In this document: positions 47,764 through 59,135 of the stretch, piece by piece
Numbering within the stretch: the first letter of the stretch is position 1
How the letters are laid out: every line of letters begins with the position of its first letter
NCBI GenBank assembly: GCA_021234155.1
Contig: JAJEKV010000047.1
Coordinates: 4,417,637 to 4,481,636, forward strand
Source of the DNA: Isoetes taiwanensis
Lineage: Eukaryota > Streptophyta > Lycopodiopsida > Isoetales > Isoetaceae
Direction of reading: 5' to 3'
Length of the DNA stretch: 64,000 nucleotides
Position numbers and translations under genes: made by a program
The notes under the pieces: generated by a model
What the model was told of the DNA's origin: nothing
Seen by the model: only the letters and a program-made list of their open reading frames with translations
The model's database searches: none

Positions 47764-48600
47764 ATCAAATGCACCCATAATTGTTTGTATTAAGTGTGGT
47801 ACAAAAGCTCTTCTTTGGTTGTCTTATCGCAATTTGCATATATGATTTTTATATTATATTGTGACAGTTGGAGTTCTAATAGATTCTACAAATATGTTTT
47901 TTTAATTCCAAGTCTAAACAATAATGAGGATTTGCATATTATAAGCTAGACAACAATATGGTCAAACATAGGTCCAGGCTACCCCATAAGCATTGTCGAT
48001 GTCGGAGGAGCAAAAATAGCATAATATCGTAAAATTGAACGGTCGGCCTAGAAGAAGCAATTTATTCACGTGAATATTTTTTTAGTGGTTTCTTTGAATT
48101 TTTTACTTTATTGTGTGCACAATGGCAATGATATCATGTCACAAAATCGAATAGTAAGCTCAAAAGAAGCGATTTACTCGTAAGGAATACATCCCTGTGC
48201 TCTAGATAAACTGAAATCTATATGCAAGTTGGATCAACTGACATTCTAATGGAGTTTCATTTAAATAAGTTGAACTCTTTGAACTCCAATTTACTGTTAT
48301 ATTTCAAGTATTTCCACCCGCACAGGACCGATTTAACTTTTACTTCTAGAACTACCATAACTATATTTGTCGATTCTCGTGATCAAATGCACCCATAATT
48401 GTTCGCATTAAGTATGGTACAAAAGTTCTCTGGTTTTCTTTTATCACAATTTGTATATACATTTTTTATATGATATTGTGGCAGTTGGAGTTGTAACAAG
48501 ATTCTACCAATGTATTTATTAAATTCCAAGTGTAAACAATAATGGGGCATAATATGAGCTAGCCAAATATGGTCAAACATAGGGTCAGCTTAACCCATGA
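47764..48600. repeat. Diverged duplication of a ~230-bp segment
   Basis: GATCAAATGCACCCATAATT starts both 47,765-47,995 and 48,381-48,600. Both continue through AGTTGGAGTT, ATTCCAAGT, AAACAATAATG and ATGGTCAAACATAGG. Divergence is about 15-20 percent by eye, so the duplication is old. Confidence 0.75.
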
Positions 48601-48814
48601 CTAGGACCAAGTCACTCTCGAATAAAGACACCTATTCTTTGCTCAATATTGAGTACATTTTGACATTTTTTAAGGATATTTTGAGAAAGGGGTGACAAAA
48701 AACAAAAATTTTCTAACGAAGGAAATAGTGGCACCACATTTCAGCCTCGATTCCAATAAACTTTGAGCCGAATAGCATCTTCTGTTTTGTTTGCCAGTGG
48801 AAAAAACCGGCATA

Positions 48815-49040
48815 AGGGGTATTCGACCTGCCTATTCAACTGGTATAGGGGGTATTCTACAAGTCTAATACCCCCTTTTTGGGGACTTTTTCGGATAGGG
48901 GTTCCGGCCAAGGAGGAATGGGAGGTATTTGACCTGCCTAATATCAACCCAAAATTGGGGGTATTCGACTTGTGGAATAAGTGTGCATGTTGAAACCACG
49001 AGTCTAATACCCCCTATTCCACGAGTCAAATACCCCCCTG
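48815..49040. repeat. Cluster of inverted GGGGGTATT / AATACCCCC motifs
   Basis: GGGGTATTCGACCTG, GGGGGTATTCTACAAG, CTAATACCCCC, GGGGGTATTCGACTTGTGGA and TATTCCACGAGTCAAATACC occur within 225 bp. The arms 48,956-48,980 and 49,014-49,038 pair with two mismatches, giving a strong cruciform or hairpin. Confidence 0.7.
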
Positions 49041-52000
49041 GAATCCAAGTCCAAATGGGGTGCCAATAAATGCACCGATTTTCTAAACTCATGAAACGCT
49101 TTTGTTCGAGGGGCTGCAACAACTAACGCTTGTACCGGTTATACCAGCTAGACTGCATTGTGATGCTACCATGCTTAACAAAGATGAGCAACACTTTGCC
49201 ACTAAACATATGGACATCCAAGTTTCCACCATTCACGAGCAATTGTACTGATCTTCACTATCAACTACCATACTGCATATGGTTTCAAAATGCAAATGCC
49301 AGTACTGGAGTATCTCGCTGAAGCTAAAGGGAGAGAGCGCGAATCATTTTTAGCTTCAATATAGTTTAGTTTTTAAAGGATGTTCTGCTAGTTTTTAATA
49401 GCACGTTGCACAAAAGGCCACAATGATAGCAACATTTTGGCATCAGAGACCCCAAATGAAGATGGTACACATCAACTGCATTAAACCTGGAAATTCAAAG
49501 TGTAAGAAATGCAACACTTTAATTACCCATGATTACCCAACGCAAAATGTGCAAAGGCGTACAAAATCACATAGCAGGCTAATTATATTTTTGTGATTCG
49601 ATATATGAACTAAGAAAGTACTTATGGCAATAACATGTCCAAGCAGTACAGAATAAATCAATAAGACCAATTACATCTTGGGCCAGAACTATGACTATGT
49701 TTAATCTCAGTTCAAAATTATCAAAGGATTAAGTTAAGGCTGGGTTTTATCAATAGACCGATCGTTTCAGATCCAAGTCAGATCCTTCTGTAAATACCAA
49801 AATGTATTTCAAATATAGATGAGAAATACCCCCTCACTCTATATCATCTGCAGCCATCCATAATAGATATGAACATAAACATATTAGGTACACTAAACAA
49901 CATATTAATTTAATAAAGATGAGAACTGCGCTGTTATATCCCCAGGAAATTTCCTTTTTTTCTTTATATAGAAGGATCTAACGTAAGATCCTATTTAGAT
50001 GCTGCAGATCTTTAGAGGATCTTATCTTTAGATTTGGCAATCTATCAAACACTGCTATGCTGCTCCCATTTCCATCTTTATGGCAACACATTCCACTTAT
50101 AAATGGCATATAAGTCCAACTCTAGTGATTAGAAGATGTAGAGCAGCATGGTCTGCTAAGACATCATGCACAGGAATGATGTTATGAAATGATATGATAT
50201 TATTCTAGGCCACCACTCCATAACATTGACTTCTTCATAATGATATAACTGCTAAATTATAATTATGTACCCCATTGTGGCAAGCACTAAGCCACATTGC
50301 CAATTTACAAATATTGTTGTTTGGGATGCTAATGTTCTATGCTCTGCACTTGCAAACCAGAAGCTCAACAACACATAGTTCTCACCTGCATAGAAAATCC
50401 TAAGATACCTCCCTTTCAAAATGGTTTTAAAGCATCACTTTACCTCCTGAACAAATGTCTTACACGGATTGGAAATCTTGTAGCCTACCATATCTGACGT
50501 TTTCCTCCTGAAGATGTAAAATAAAGATGTCAAATTGCAAAATAATGGCAAATATAGTTGGCAGGCTTGTGGCCAACTTGAAGAGACTGCCGAGACTTTA
50601 GCTTGGCTGGGATTTGGCTGCGATGAGATCAAGCTTTGAATGATACAGGTTGCTAGTTATAACCATATCAAACTTGGCCAGACTAGTGGCTACCGCAAGC
50701 ACCCCATTCCGATAAACATCTGCCTAATTTTTTGTACCAATCTGCAAGGCATTTGTAGAATTTGCATCTGGCGGAGGGAACAAAACGAAACACCAGAACA
50801 GAACATAATTGGCTGGGTCGCTTTACCTTTGTTCACACTGTCAAACTAGAATTGATGCATTTCATGAGAAAGAAAACCAAAATGAACAGTCAATTATAAT
50901 GACCAACGAAATACCAGAACAATGGCATGTAACACTGTGCAAAATCCCAACCCTAAATAAAAAATGGAGTCATTTTAAAAAAGAAAGCAGGCCCGATAAG
51001 TGGCAACTGTGTCATCATTCTAGATGCGAACCTGCTAGGACGCATAACGCAATGGCAGATCCAGCGTCTTCTTTCTCAGGATTTGAAGTTGGGAGCAAAA
51101 TTCCAAAAAAGCCCTCCTGAAACACAGAAAGGAATAAGCACGAAGTCCCCGAAATTGGCAAGGGATGCCATATCTAAATCGCTGCTACTAGAAGGAACCC
51201 ATAGTTTGTGCTCCAAAAAACAATTTGATGATGCAATGACATCAAGCATGGTCAATTTGTACAGATAGTAATGTGCAATTGTTATACAAAATAAAGCAGA
51301 CTGCAGTATTCAACCTACTCTTATGAGTATCTTGCCGACATGATTGATTTAAACCCACACAGGCTGGTACATGGTATCTAAATCAACCTGATGGTTTCTT
51401 CGGCAAAAGAGCATCTATCTATTCAACCACTAGATGGTTTCTTCGGCAAAAGAGCATCTATTCAACCAGTGCAAACCAGCACACCACATTCTACTACAAA
51501 TTTCTCAAGCAAGAAGCTACATGTTTTAATTTACTTTATCAACACCTGCGAGGGTGTCTAAATCAAACCAGACATCCAATGAAAACACACAAGGACAGAG
51601 CAAAGATTCATACCTCTGCAACGGGCAAAAACAAAATCTCTTTGATACTTTGGGGAAAAATTCGTCAACAAAAACCCTTCCAACAAAAAGTTGCATAGGC
51701 CTGTATGGATATCTTCCGACTGTATGGATATCTTCCAACGAAGTACTAAAAAACACAGCACCAAGAAAACACCGTATGGGCACAAAGATCACCGCAAGAG
51801 AAGTAACTACTTTGTTGCTCGGAATGATTTACCAAGAGAGCTCCAAGAACCCATGCTACAACGCCATCAATTTAAAGTTGCACAAATGCCAAACGACGGA
51901 TTCCTAGTCTATGAATGCATCATCATATAAGATAGAAACAATTTTGAACAACATAGCACCGTACCAGCAGAGGAGGCGTTCAATGATGTAAGATAGACCA

Positions 52001-53865
52001 TGAACTTCAACTGGTCTTAAATAGAGCATGTACTTCTACACCAAATTGGTAACATCTGTGTCAAATTAGCATACAAAACAAAAGAGGCTACAATAGCTCA
52101 AAAATTCAATTCTGGATAAATCCAAAAGAAGAAGATGCTACCAGTGTGCTTTAAAGAAGACGGGATGACTTGTGCCGGAAAAAATGGCTCCCTATTAGCA
52201 ACGTCCAGCTTTCCTGTTGAGTTGAAACAATTATTCAAGTTTTCTAGTACGAAAACTTCCAACTGATTGCAATTGAAAATGTGGAAAAATAACTAACGGT
52301 AATACATCAAAATATATTAAGGCATGGAAGAATAGACTAAACGTTGCAAAATCGGCAGAGCTATTATGTCTGCTAGCACCAAACGACCACACATATGCAC
52401 CTGCATAACTAATCATAATCGAGCTTGTAAATGAGAATCAGTGTACCTGTGAGATAGCAGATTCAATAAAGGGGGAACAGAGCAATGCAGTGATCAGCAA
52501 GGTCCTTATCTGCCATTGATGGCATGCTAGAAAGCTCGAAGACAGAGTTCTTGGGGCTTGGCTTCAAGCAGAATACTCTGTTTTGCATCACTTTCTAATT
52601 ACAGTGGTCCACCTGCATTATTTGTAAGTTGTAACGATGGCTGGAAGCTTTATCGAATCTCGGATTATCATTTGCCTTGGAGGGGTAGAGAGAGCAATCA
52701 CTTACCTGCAAATTGTCTAGAAGGGGTGCCCGGAAGCTAAGGGGACATATATCTCCTTCTGTATTTTCCCTTCGTCAAAGAGCTTCAGATCTTCAATAAG
52801 TAAAGCAGGAGGGATTTGCTTAGTACAAAGGAATATCAAAAGGTCAGCTCAAAATCGAGTTATCTGGTCAGAGACGCTGGGTGCCTTCATTTTACAGAGC
52901 AAAACATGCAAAAGAAAAAGAAAAAGCCCATTTGCATCCCTCAAAAAAAAAATATGCTTTCCAGATTCAATAGTCGGTAAGCTGAGTGAATCTCCGAAGC
53001 ATTCGCATGAAAAAGGCAGCGACACTATGGGAAAGCTTGAAGAAGCGGCCAAATGGCGGCAAATGTACAGTCCGGTCGCGAAGAAATGGACGTCAACAAA
53101 TTTGACGTGAACAAATTTGATGTCGGCAAAGCTATCTGGAGCAAAATCTTGACTCATCCTGAACTCGCAGCCCTTTTCAATTCGACCTCGAATGTATGCA
53201 CAAAACTTGGAAAGTAGGAGAGAAAACATGTCTCGAAAGTCCGAAACCCCTGTTCTTGCAGATTCGACAAGAAATAATCAGACGTCCTTCTGATTCAAGA
53301 AATTATGAGCTTAATCACAAGCATCAGCCTAGCTCTAGATCTGGAAAAAACAATTGCAAGTCGATTCAATGCTGACTCCTCCAATCAGGCTGTGATACCA
53401 TAAGTCTATGAGTTCAATGTACTGAAGGAGAGGGCGTCCATTTACCCGGCCATATAATCGAAACCAACAGAAGTCGGATTAAAGCAGAGGTCGTCGCCAG
53501 AATCGGATCGAAACTATGGCGATACAGTAAATGCCTAGAGAAGTTTTGACGCAATGTAGCCTATTGCATAATTTTCGTAGACGTTACGTTTCGTCTAATA
53601 ACATTAAAAGTTTAGAGCGAAAGCAATAAATTAAACCTATTAGTATTACATGGTGCCAAACATTAATCTTGTATTTTCCCTTTTCTAGACTTTATGTCAC
53701 GTCGTGAAGGCTCATTAAATGTTATTGCCACCTCATGAGATGCATTTATGGCACTTGAAATATGTAGCTAAACTTAGACCGTTGATACACCACATTCGAC
53801 GGCCAAGATGAATCTGGATTAAACTACCCCCTTGTGTATAGACAACTAGGTGTCACCGCGTGGAC

Positions 53866-54033
53866 CGTAGATCTCAGATCTGGACGGTCCAGAAGGCGAC
53901 ACCAAAATCTCTAAATACATTTGGTACACTTGGGGTGGATTGAGGTGGCTCAACCAGGGCCGTCGGATCTCAAATCTGGACGGTCCAGGCGGCGACACCA
54001 AAATCTCTATATACATTTGGTACACTTATATAA
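53866..54033. repeat. Two ~68-bp direct repeats
   Basis: GATCTCAGATCTGGACGGTC through AAATACATTTGGTACACTT at about 53,870-53,930 recurs at about 53,968-54,030 with small changes. It lies directly left of a TA-rich tract and the long direct repeat of the RT element. Confidence 0.8.
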
Positions 54034-54035
54034 TT

Positions 54036-54036
54036 G

Positions 54037-54080
<44 letters not shown>
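54036..54080. repeat. TA-rich tract at left edge of RT element
   Basis: TATATATAATATATATAT-type sequence directly before the point where similarity between the two long direct repeats begins. Confidence 0.8.
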
Positions 54081-54084
<4 letters not shown>

Positions 54085-56819
54085 CATATATACATATATA
54101 TCCAAAAGGTTGGCTTAGTTCATGAAGTAATTTCCTATTATGATGCACATACTTTCTTTAATCTAATACAAGCATACGACATTTTCTAACACAGGAATAC
54201 TTGACATACTATGTATGACATATGGTAGATTCCTAGGGGATATAAGACAAGCCTCAATTAAAGACAGGCACCCCTGGTATGGAGTGCAAGGTTTTATCTG
54301 AAATATGGAACCAAGATGTCTTTAACATTACCTATATAAGTGAATAATCACGGTATAATATTTCTTAATTCCAAGGATATCTAACTTGGTCCCTTAGGTA
54401 CATTTGGCACTATCTAGTGGATATCTGGTGGGGGTAATATAGTTACAAGAGCCACGTAGCCTTCATGAATACTAGCTGGTGGCTTGTGGATGAGTAAGTC
54501 ATCTTTCAGGTTCAATTAACTAATAGATTGCCTTTGCTGGTTGATATCATAGCTCATTTATACGTTAAGATAAAAACATGTTGAATACACTAAGGGCTAT
54601 AAAACTTAAGCATAGGACTTGACCTACATACTCGTGATAAATGATAAAACCACATTATATTTAATGTCACCTAACACCCGTTGATAGGGATACGGGTATA
54701 TCTTACGGTTTTGGCAGAACAAATTGACCCCAATACGTGGGAATAGGATTTTACTTGATATGCTTAGCATAAAATTTTAGGGTTCGTATCTAACATAGGC
54801 GGAGGCATACAGCGGCATAGACTGATTCCTAAGCAAAGGTTTTAGGGATCGAAATGATAGCAGAACTCATTACGGTACTGAATGATGGTGGTCGGTCTGC
54901 ATATGCACGCGAATTGATTCATCCTCTGTTCATATCCTGTGGGAACTGGCAAAGCTTGATCAGGTACGCAACCTAAATCAGTAAAAATGGAGATTCGGTA
55001 TAATTTTTGGGCACGCAGATTTGAAATGACTGGAGGGACGAAACATTATATTTTGAATATTAGGGTTCATGGCTTTATAATAAGAATCCTCCTAAGTATA
55101 TCAGCGCCAAGGCTCTGTTTGGACGCATAATGCCAAGACACGAAGGCTCAAGTAATGTCAATCCAACAAAGGCGGATATCATTGCTCTGCTTAGAGAGAA
55201 AGGAATTGATTGCAAAAATGATGGGGTCACTATTAAAAAATCGGTGTTAGAGGAGATGGCCAAGAATGCTGGAATTGATATATTTGCCAAGAAATCTAAT
55301 CCGTGCAAACATACGGATCGAGCATTGAAGCATGTCTAGCGGCGGTTGCACATCGAGCTGAAAAAGTTGCAAACATGGAAGCTGGAAGCAGCATCAACCT
55401 TTCTGGGAATGGAGACGATTTTCTTGAAGATGAGGCGATGCCACTGAATCAGGTTTTGGTTTCAATCCATGAAAGATGAAGTAGTTAATAGGTTTTAATG
55501 TTTAATAGATTAGTTTTACACCATTTAGAACAACGAAAAAAATGGGGGTCTGAGATTGAGAGTTAACAAGAATTGAACACATGCCACTGCATAAATCTGT
55601 ACTATGATCTACAGCAACATGAGCTTCAAAGGAGGTCACGAATTTTAGCCGCAAAGGGAAAGTAATCTTTGTCTATACCGAGTATAATATGTGAGCAATT
55701 AATTTGATTGATTATGGACGATCAGCAAAATATGGTAACACCGTGGCAAATCTGAGGAAGTGCTTATAACCTTTTAATTGATGCAAGAATTTTGTAACTA
55801 TTAGATCTATTTGCACAATCAAATGATACTTATGTTTTCTGAGACCTATCATTTTGTTTAGGTTTGAAAGGCGTTAATGGAGACCCTATAGCTTACCCGC
55901 TAATCCCTTCCGATTTTACCCATATTTTGGCTAATGTTTGGTTGTTTGGATTGCAGGTAAACTGTGTTCTACTCTACCTACTCTAATGTTTTTGGAAGCA
56001 TGAAGCATTCAAAGGAATGCATAATCAGCAAAGAGAAATGGTTCAAATATGTCATTTGTAGAAAGAAGGATGCTAGATGTGAAGATCAAAAGGTTTTGTC
56101 TAAGATATACAGGTTTTATCTTTTCCCTGATTTTAAATGTAGCAAGTGCGAAGTTGAACAAAGGGCAATGGAGATTGAACAGGAATTTCTATCTAAAGTA
56201 GCAGAGGATATCTGAAAAAGGGCTTTAACATTTCTTCAAAGTCTTATAGGTTATATATCTAGGATTTTAAGTCTGATACATTCTGAATGATCGGGCATAT
56301 ATACGGAATGCTGGTTACCTTACTTTATTTGAAAATGCAAAAAATGGAAAAGAATTTTGAAAAACATATTTGAACTATGTTTTCATGATTGATGTCACTG
56401 TGAAATTTAAAGTTATGCATTGACAGTTAGGTGTTCGAAATGCATGGAAAATCTTAATACAAACATGGAAGCAAAGAACTAGAACCATTATCTGATAAAA
56501 TGTAAAGAATCGAAGTTACTTTACAAGAACTATATATAAAAAATCATACATTTACTAATCAGTGGGAACATATTGAAAGAGTTATCTAAGTTCAAACACA
56601 GGTTTCAGAGAACAGTAATACTTGATAAATACATTTGGGAATAATGAAATAATATACTAATATTTCTGTTGAAAGTTCAAACCTTTAGTGGGATTTCCAT
56701 TGGGCACAACATGATTGTCTTGAAGACTTTGTTTGGTTATGAATGAATTTAGTTTGTTGACCTTTTAAATGCTATTTGTATAGTGTCTTCCAAGATTCAT
56801 CTCCTTTCTTAATGAGGAG
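54081..56819 (+). repeat. Left long direct repeat (>=2.74 kb)
   Basis: Matches 61,252-64,000 almost base for base. The offset drifts only from 7,171 to 7,181. It shares TCCAAAAGGTTGGCTTAGTT at the start and is still identical at 56,819, where the window's right copy runs out, so its true right end is unknown. It contains the two-exon gene, damaged here. Confidence 0.95.
55130..56215 (+). pseudogene. SAP-like/Cys-rich two-exon gene, left copy (broken)
   Basis: Same gene as 62,300-63,391. Exon 1 (55,130-55,452) is one base shorter than in the right copy (CCGTGCAAACATACGGATCG against CCAGGCAAACGCCCTGGATC), so the frame ends early at 55,339. Exon 2 (55,957-56,215) is one base longer at its start. 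The two changes would cancel in length but leave a stop in between. Both fall at CAG/CTG-like sites and may be sequencing errors. Confidence 0.7.
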
Positions 56820-57119
56820 CTGATAAGTCTAGGCATGGCAGGATATCCTGTGCATGGCTGGATGTCTGGATCTTGGAAACAGGATCTGGACCTGTATATA
56901 TTCAGTGATTTCAGTTTGCTGGTTTAACTGGCAGTGAACACTTGGTGGCACTATGCATTTAGACATGGAGGTCAAACATCATACTGTTGGAAGCTTTGTG
57001 GCTGATAAAACTTTCGTATCTTTTATATAAGGCAAAAAGAGACTTAGAGTAAATAATTATGCATGAAATATGTGTTATATTCAAATATTAATACTAATGT
57101 TCTACTCATTTTTATAGGA

Positions 57120-57515
57120 AGGATATACAAATAAACAGGCCCTGGTTGCAGGCAATAGCAATGCTGAAGGAGTTATTGCTCCTAATGAATGGTATACAGA
57201 ATTAAAGGCGCATGGTTACAATCTTTTGGGAAATACCCCCAAATCAGTAAACACAAACAAAGTGATAGCATGTATTCTCGGTCCCGAACGCATCAATATA
57301 TTATTCACAAGGAAGTAAATGTTCCCAACAAAGGACCACTCTGCTATTATCCATATGGGTATGAGCAACTGGCTTACAATGGTTGCTGGTTTTGCACAAA
57401 GTAACTACAATATGGAGACATGCAAGGGCATTATTGATAGCAGGTACAATAGACTACCTACTGCACAGTTTAATGCAACTGAAAGGGAGGCTGCCAACCT
57501 AAAGACATTTGTTAA
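57120..57515 (+). pseudogene. N-terminal part of the element's large ORF (frame-broken)
   Basis: After an acceptor-like TTTTTATAG at 57,110-57,118 the frame reads NEWYTELKAHGYNLLGNTPK, NTNKVIACILGPERINILFT, a TAA at 57,316-57,318, then HSAIIHMGMSNWLTMVAGFA and FNATEREAANLKTFVKCLLA. A frameshift near 57,600 leads into the long ORF at 57,640-58,748. No domain recognised. Sequence immediately before it has no counterpart in the part of the right repeat that lies in the window. Confidence 0.5.
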
Positions 57516-58748
57516 ATGTCTTCTCGCGACCGAAAGGGCAAACGGTGTGAAATTTACTTTTCCATCCAAAGAACAACCGAAAGGTCCGGGCGTAGGGCGC
57601 CAATCGCACAGGCCACCATTGTGCCAAACAATTTGAGCAATAATCGTCTATTCAACGCCAACATGTTGCCCGAGGAATATAGAAGTGCGTTTACTACCAA
57701 CAATGAGAGTACACAGCAGGAGAAAACTAACAGGTCAGAAGATGAGAATGATAAACCTCCTATTGCAATGCTAAACCTATTTAACTGTGGAAGGTTTCCA
57801 ATTATGTCTCAAAGAGAAGTTGAATCGCATGGGGAGCAATATAAACAGGCTTTATGGAAAAGCAAGAACCTTGGGGTTCTGGCCCCAATAAGTGTGGAAG
57901 CTTGGAAGAAATTGGCAGGTATCTCTGATGAAGATGTTAAACGTGCCTTTGAAGATGCTGACAACTGCATTAGAAGGGTTGACAAAATGGAAGTGGTATT
58001 ACCCTTCCCTGCAAAATGTTTTGGATTGGAATGCAGCAATAGTATGACCATAAGCATTGGCCAAAAAGGGCATCAAGCTAAAATCGAAGAAAGAAGACAT
58101 GACTTTTACATTAAGAAGATGTGGAGGACTCTATGCCCATTTATTAAGTGCACATGTGGAAAAATGGCCAAGGAAAATGGGGACTGTCCGGATACCATAA
58201 TATGGCTGGACCATGGTGTATGGTTTCTCATGAACAACCTCGAGAAGGCATGGCCGAAGCTGCCTACAATTGTTAGATTTGGCTTCTTCTCATCTCTACT
58301 ATCCACTGCACCATTAAAGAATGCTGTGATAGCTCTACTTGGATATCTTAGGGTAAGAGATACCCTGATTAAAATGGCTGTCAAATACTCGGAGGACACA
58401 AATACAGATCTGAATATGGAATTTGGGAATACAAGGCTTACGGATATCCTGGAAAAGACCATTAAACCACTTAAGTTCCTCATTGGTAAGCAGCAGGATT
58501 TGAGTAGCCCTGGGCTAACTAGTAACAGTAGAAAAAGATCCAGCGAACCTGACAGCCCAAACTGTTCCATCATCATGCCACCACGACTGTACACGAGGCC
58601 TGAATCTAGCAGTCACATAACGTCTGACGACCATGACATTGATATTATACAAATTGATGATTCTAGCCAAGGTGACAGATCCGTGACAAAAGCAACAACA
58701 TCAGCAAACAGGGCATACGACATCGACAGTCGGGATTTTGACATTTAA
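57516..58748 (+). CDS. Large ORF of unknown function in the RT element
   Basis: 410 codons from the first ATG; the first 40 or so codons are probably an off-frame shadow and real coding starts near 57,640. Features: LFNANMLPEEYRSAFTTNNE, an Arg/Lys/Trp-containing helical middle (YKQALWKSKNLGVLAPISVE), a Cys-containing segment (KCFGLECSNS) and a second (FIKCTCGKMAKENGDCPD), hydrophobic helices (VRFGFFSSLLSTAPLKNAVI) and an acidic Ser-rich tail (DDHDIDIIQIDDSSQGDRS) whose I-I-Q-I-D-D run resembles a SUMO-interacting motif. It might be a Gag-like or replication-accessory protein. I have no family match, so function is unknown. The RT starts about 180 bp after it. Confidence 0.7.
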   Translation: MSSRDRKGKRCEIYFSIQRTTERSGRRAPIAQATIVPNNLSNNRLFNANMLPEEYRSAFTTNNESTQQEKTNRSEDENDKPPIAMLNLFNCGRFPIMSQREVESHGEQYKQALWKSKNLGVLAPISVEAWKKLAGISDEDVKRAFEDADNCIRRVDKMEVVLPFPAKCFGLECSNSMTISIGQKGHQAKIEERRHDFYIKKMWRTLCPFIKCTCGKMAKENGDCPDTIIWLDHGVWFLMNNLEKAWPKLPTIVRFGFFSSLLSTAPLKNAVIALLGYLRVRDTLIKMAVKYSEDTNTDLNMEFGNTRLTDILEKTIKPLKFLIGKQQDLSSPGLTSNSRKRSSEPDSPNCSIIMPPRLYTRPESSSHITSDDHDIDIIQIDDSSQGDRSVTKATTSANRAYDIDSRDFDI

Positions 58749-58930
58749 ACAGTCTCTTTTAAGGTACGAGTACAAATCTACACTTATTCTAGTTGCCTCT
58801 CTTTAAAAATATCTGTTTAAAATTATTATATCGAAATGTTGCTACTGTATTATGGTACTTAGTATAATAATATTGACTAACAACATGAAAGGGGGCAAGG
58901 GAATACTCCTTAAACAAACACTCTGATTCA

Positions 58931-59135
58931 ATGCCTAAAATGGCATTACATATGAAAACTGATCTTCTTGATCACTTTTTACAAAACATAATCCAGATGA
59001 AGACCAGATCCTTGGTTCTAAATGAGGACGGGAGATGGAGGCTCACACTCTCCAAGGATAAAGATAAAAAGAAGTTTATACATTTCTGCTATTTCTCTAA
59101 AACCGACAAGAAGTCAAGATCGATATATTCTTTAA
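58931..59135 (+). pseudogene. RT ORF, N-terminal piece in another frame
   Basis: MPKMALHMKTDLLDHFLQNI and LSKDKDKKKFIHFCYFSK are followed, after a frame change near 59,117-59,135, by NQLQECFREKGLLLYENSIF and GWRYINNIKSMFYKP, which runs into the RT ORF from 59,227. The two pieces read as one protein split by a single small indel. Confidence 0.55.

Larger units (their letters stand above)
46619..53865. other. Long gene-poor stretch
   Basis: Seven kilobases without an ORF above about 126 codons and without a protein motif I can recognise on either strand. Local repeats are listed separately (47,764-48,600; 48,815-49,040). A duplicated string CTAGATGGTTTCTTCGGCAA lies at 51,390-51,460. The minus-strand ORF at 52,849-53,229 starts hydrophobic and has no family match I can name. 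This may be old transposon debris or introns and UTRs of genes whose exons I cannot see. Confidence 0.35.

Noticed and set aside
52849-53229. 126-codon minus-strand ORF with hydrophobic start
   Set aside because: No recognisable family, no repeat copy and no neighbour to support it.
53386-53400. Minus-strand TGGTATCACAGCC resembling a tRNA-Met primer binding site
   Set aside because: One mismatch to the usual PBS, no TG...CA LTR end directly before it, and no second LTR copy found, so a retrotransposon there is not supported.
54081-56819. Hammerhead ribozyme in the long repeat
   Set aside because: I looked for CTGATGA with a following GAAA in suitable spacing in the repeat and did not see one; a covariance-model search would settle it.
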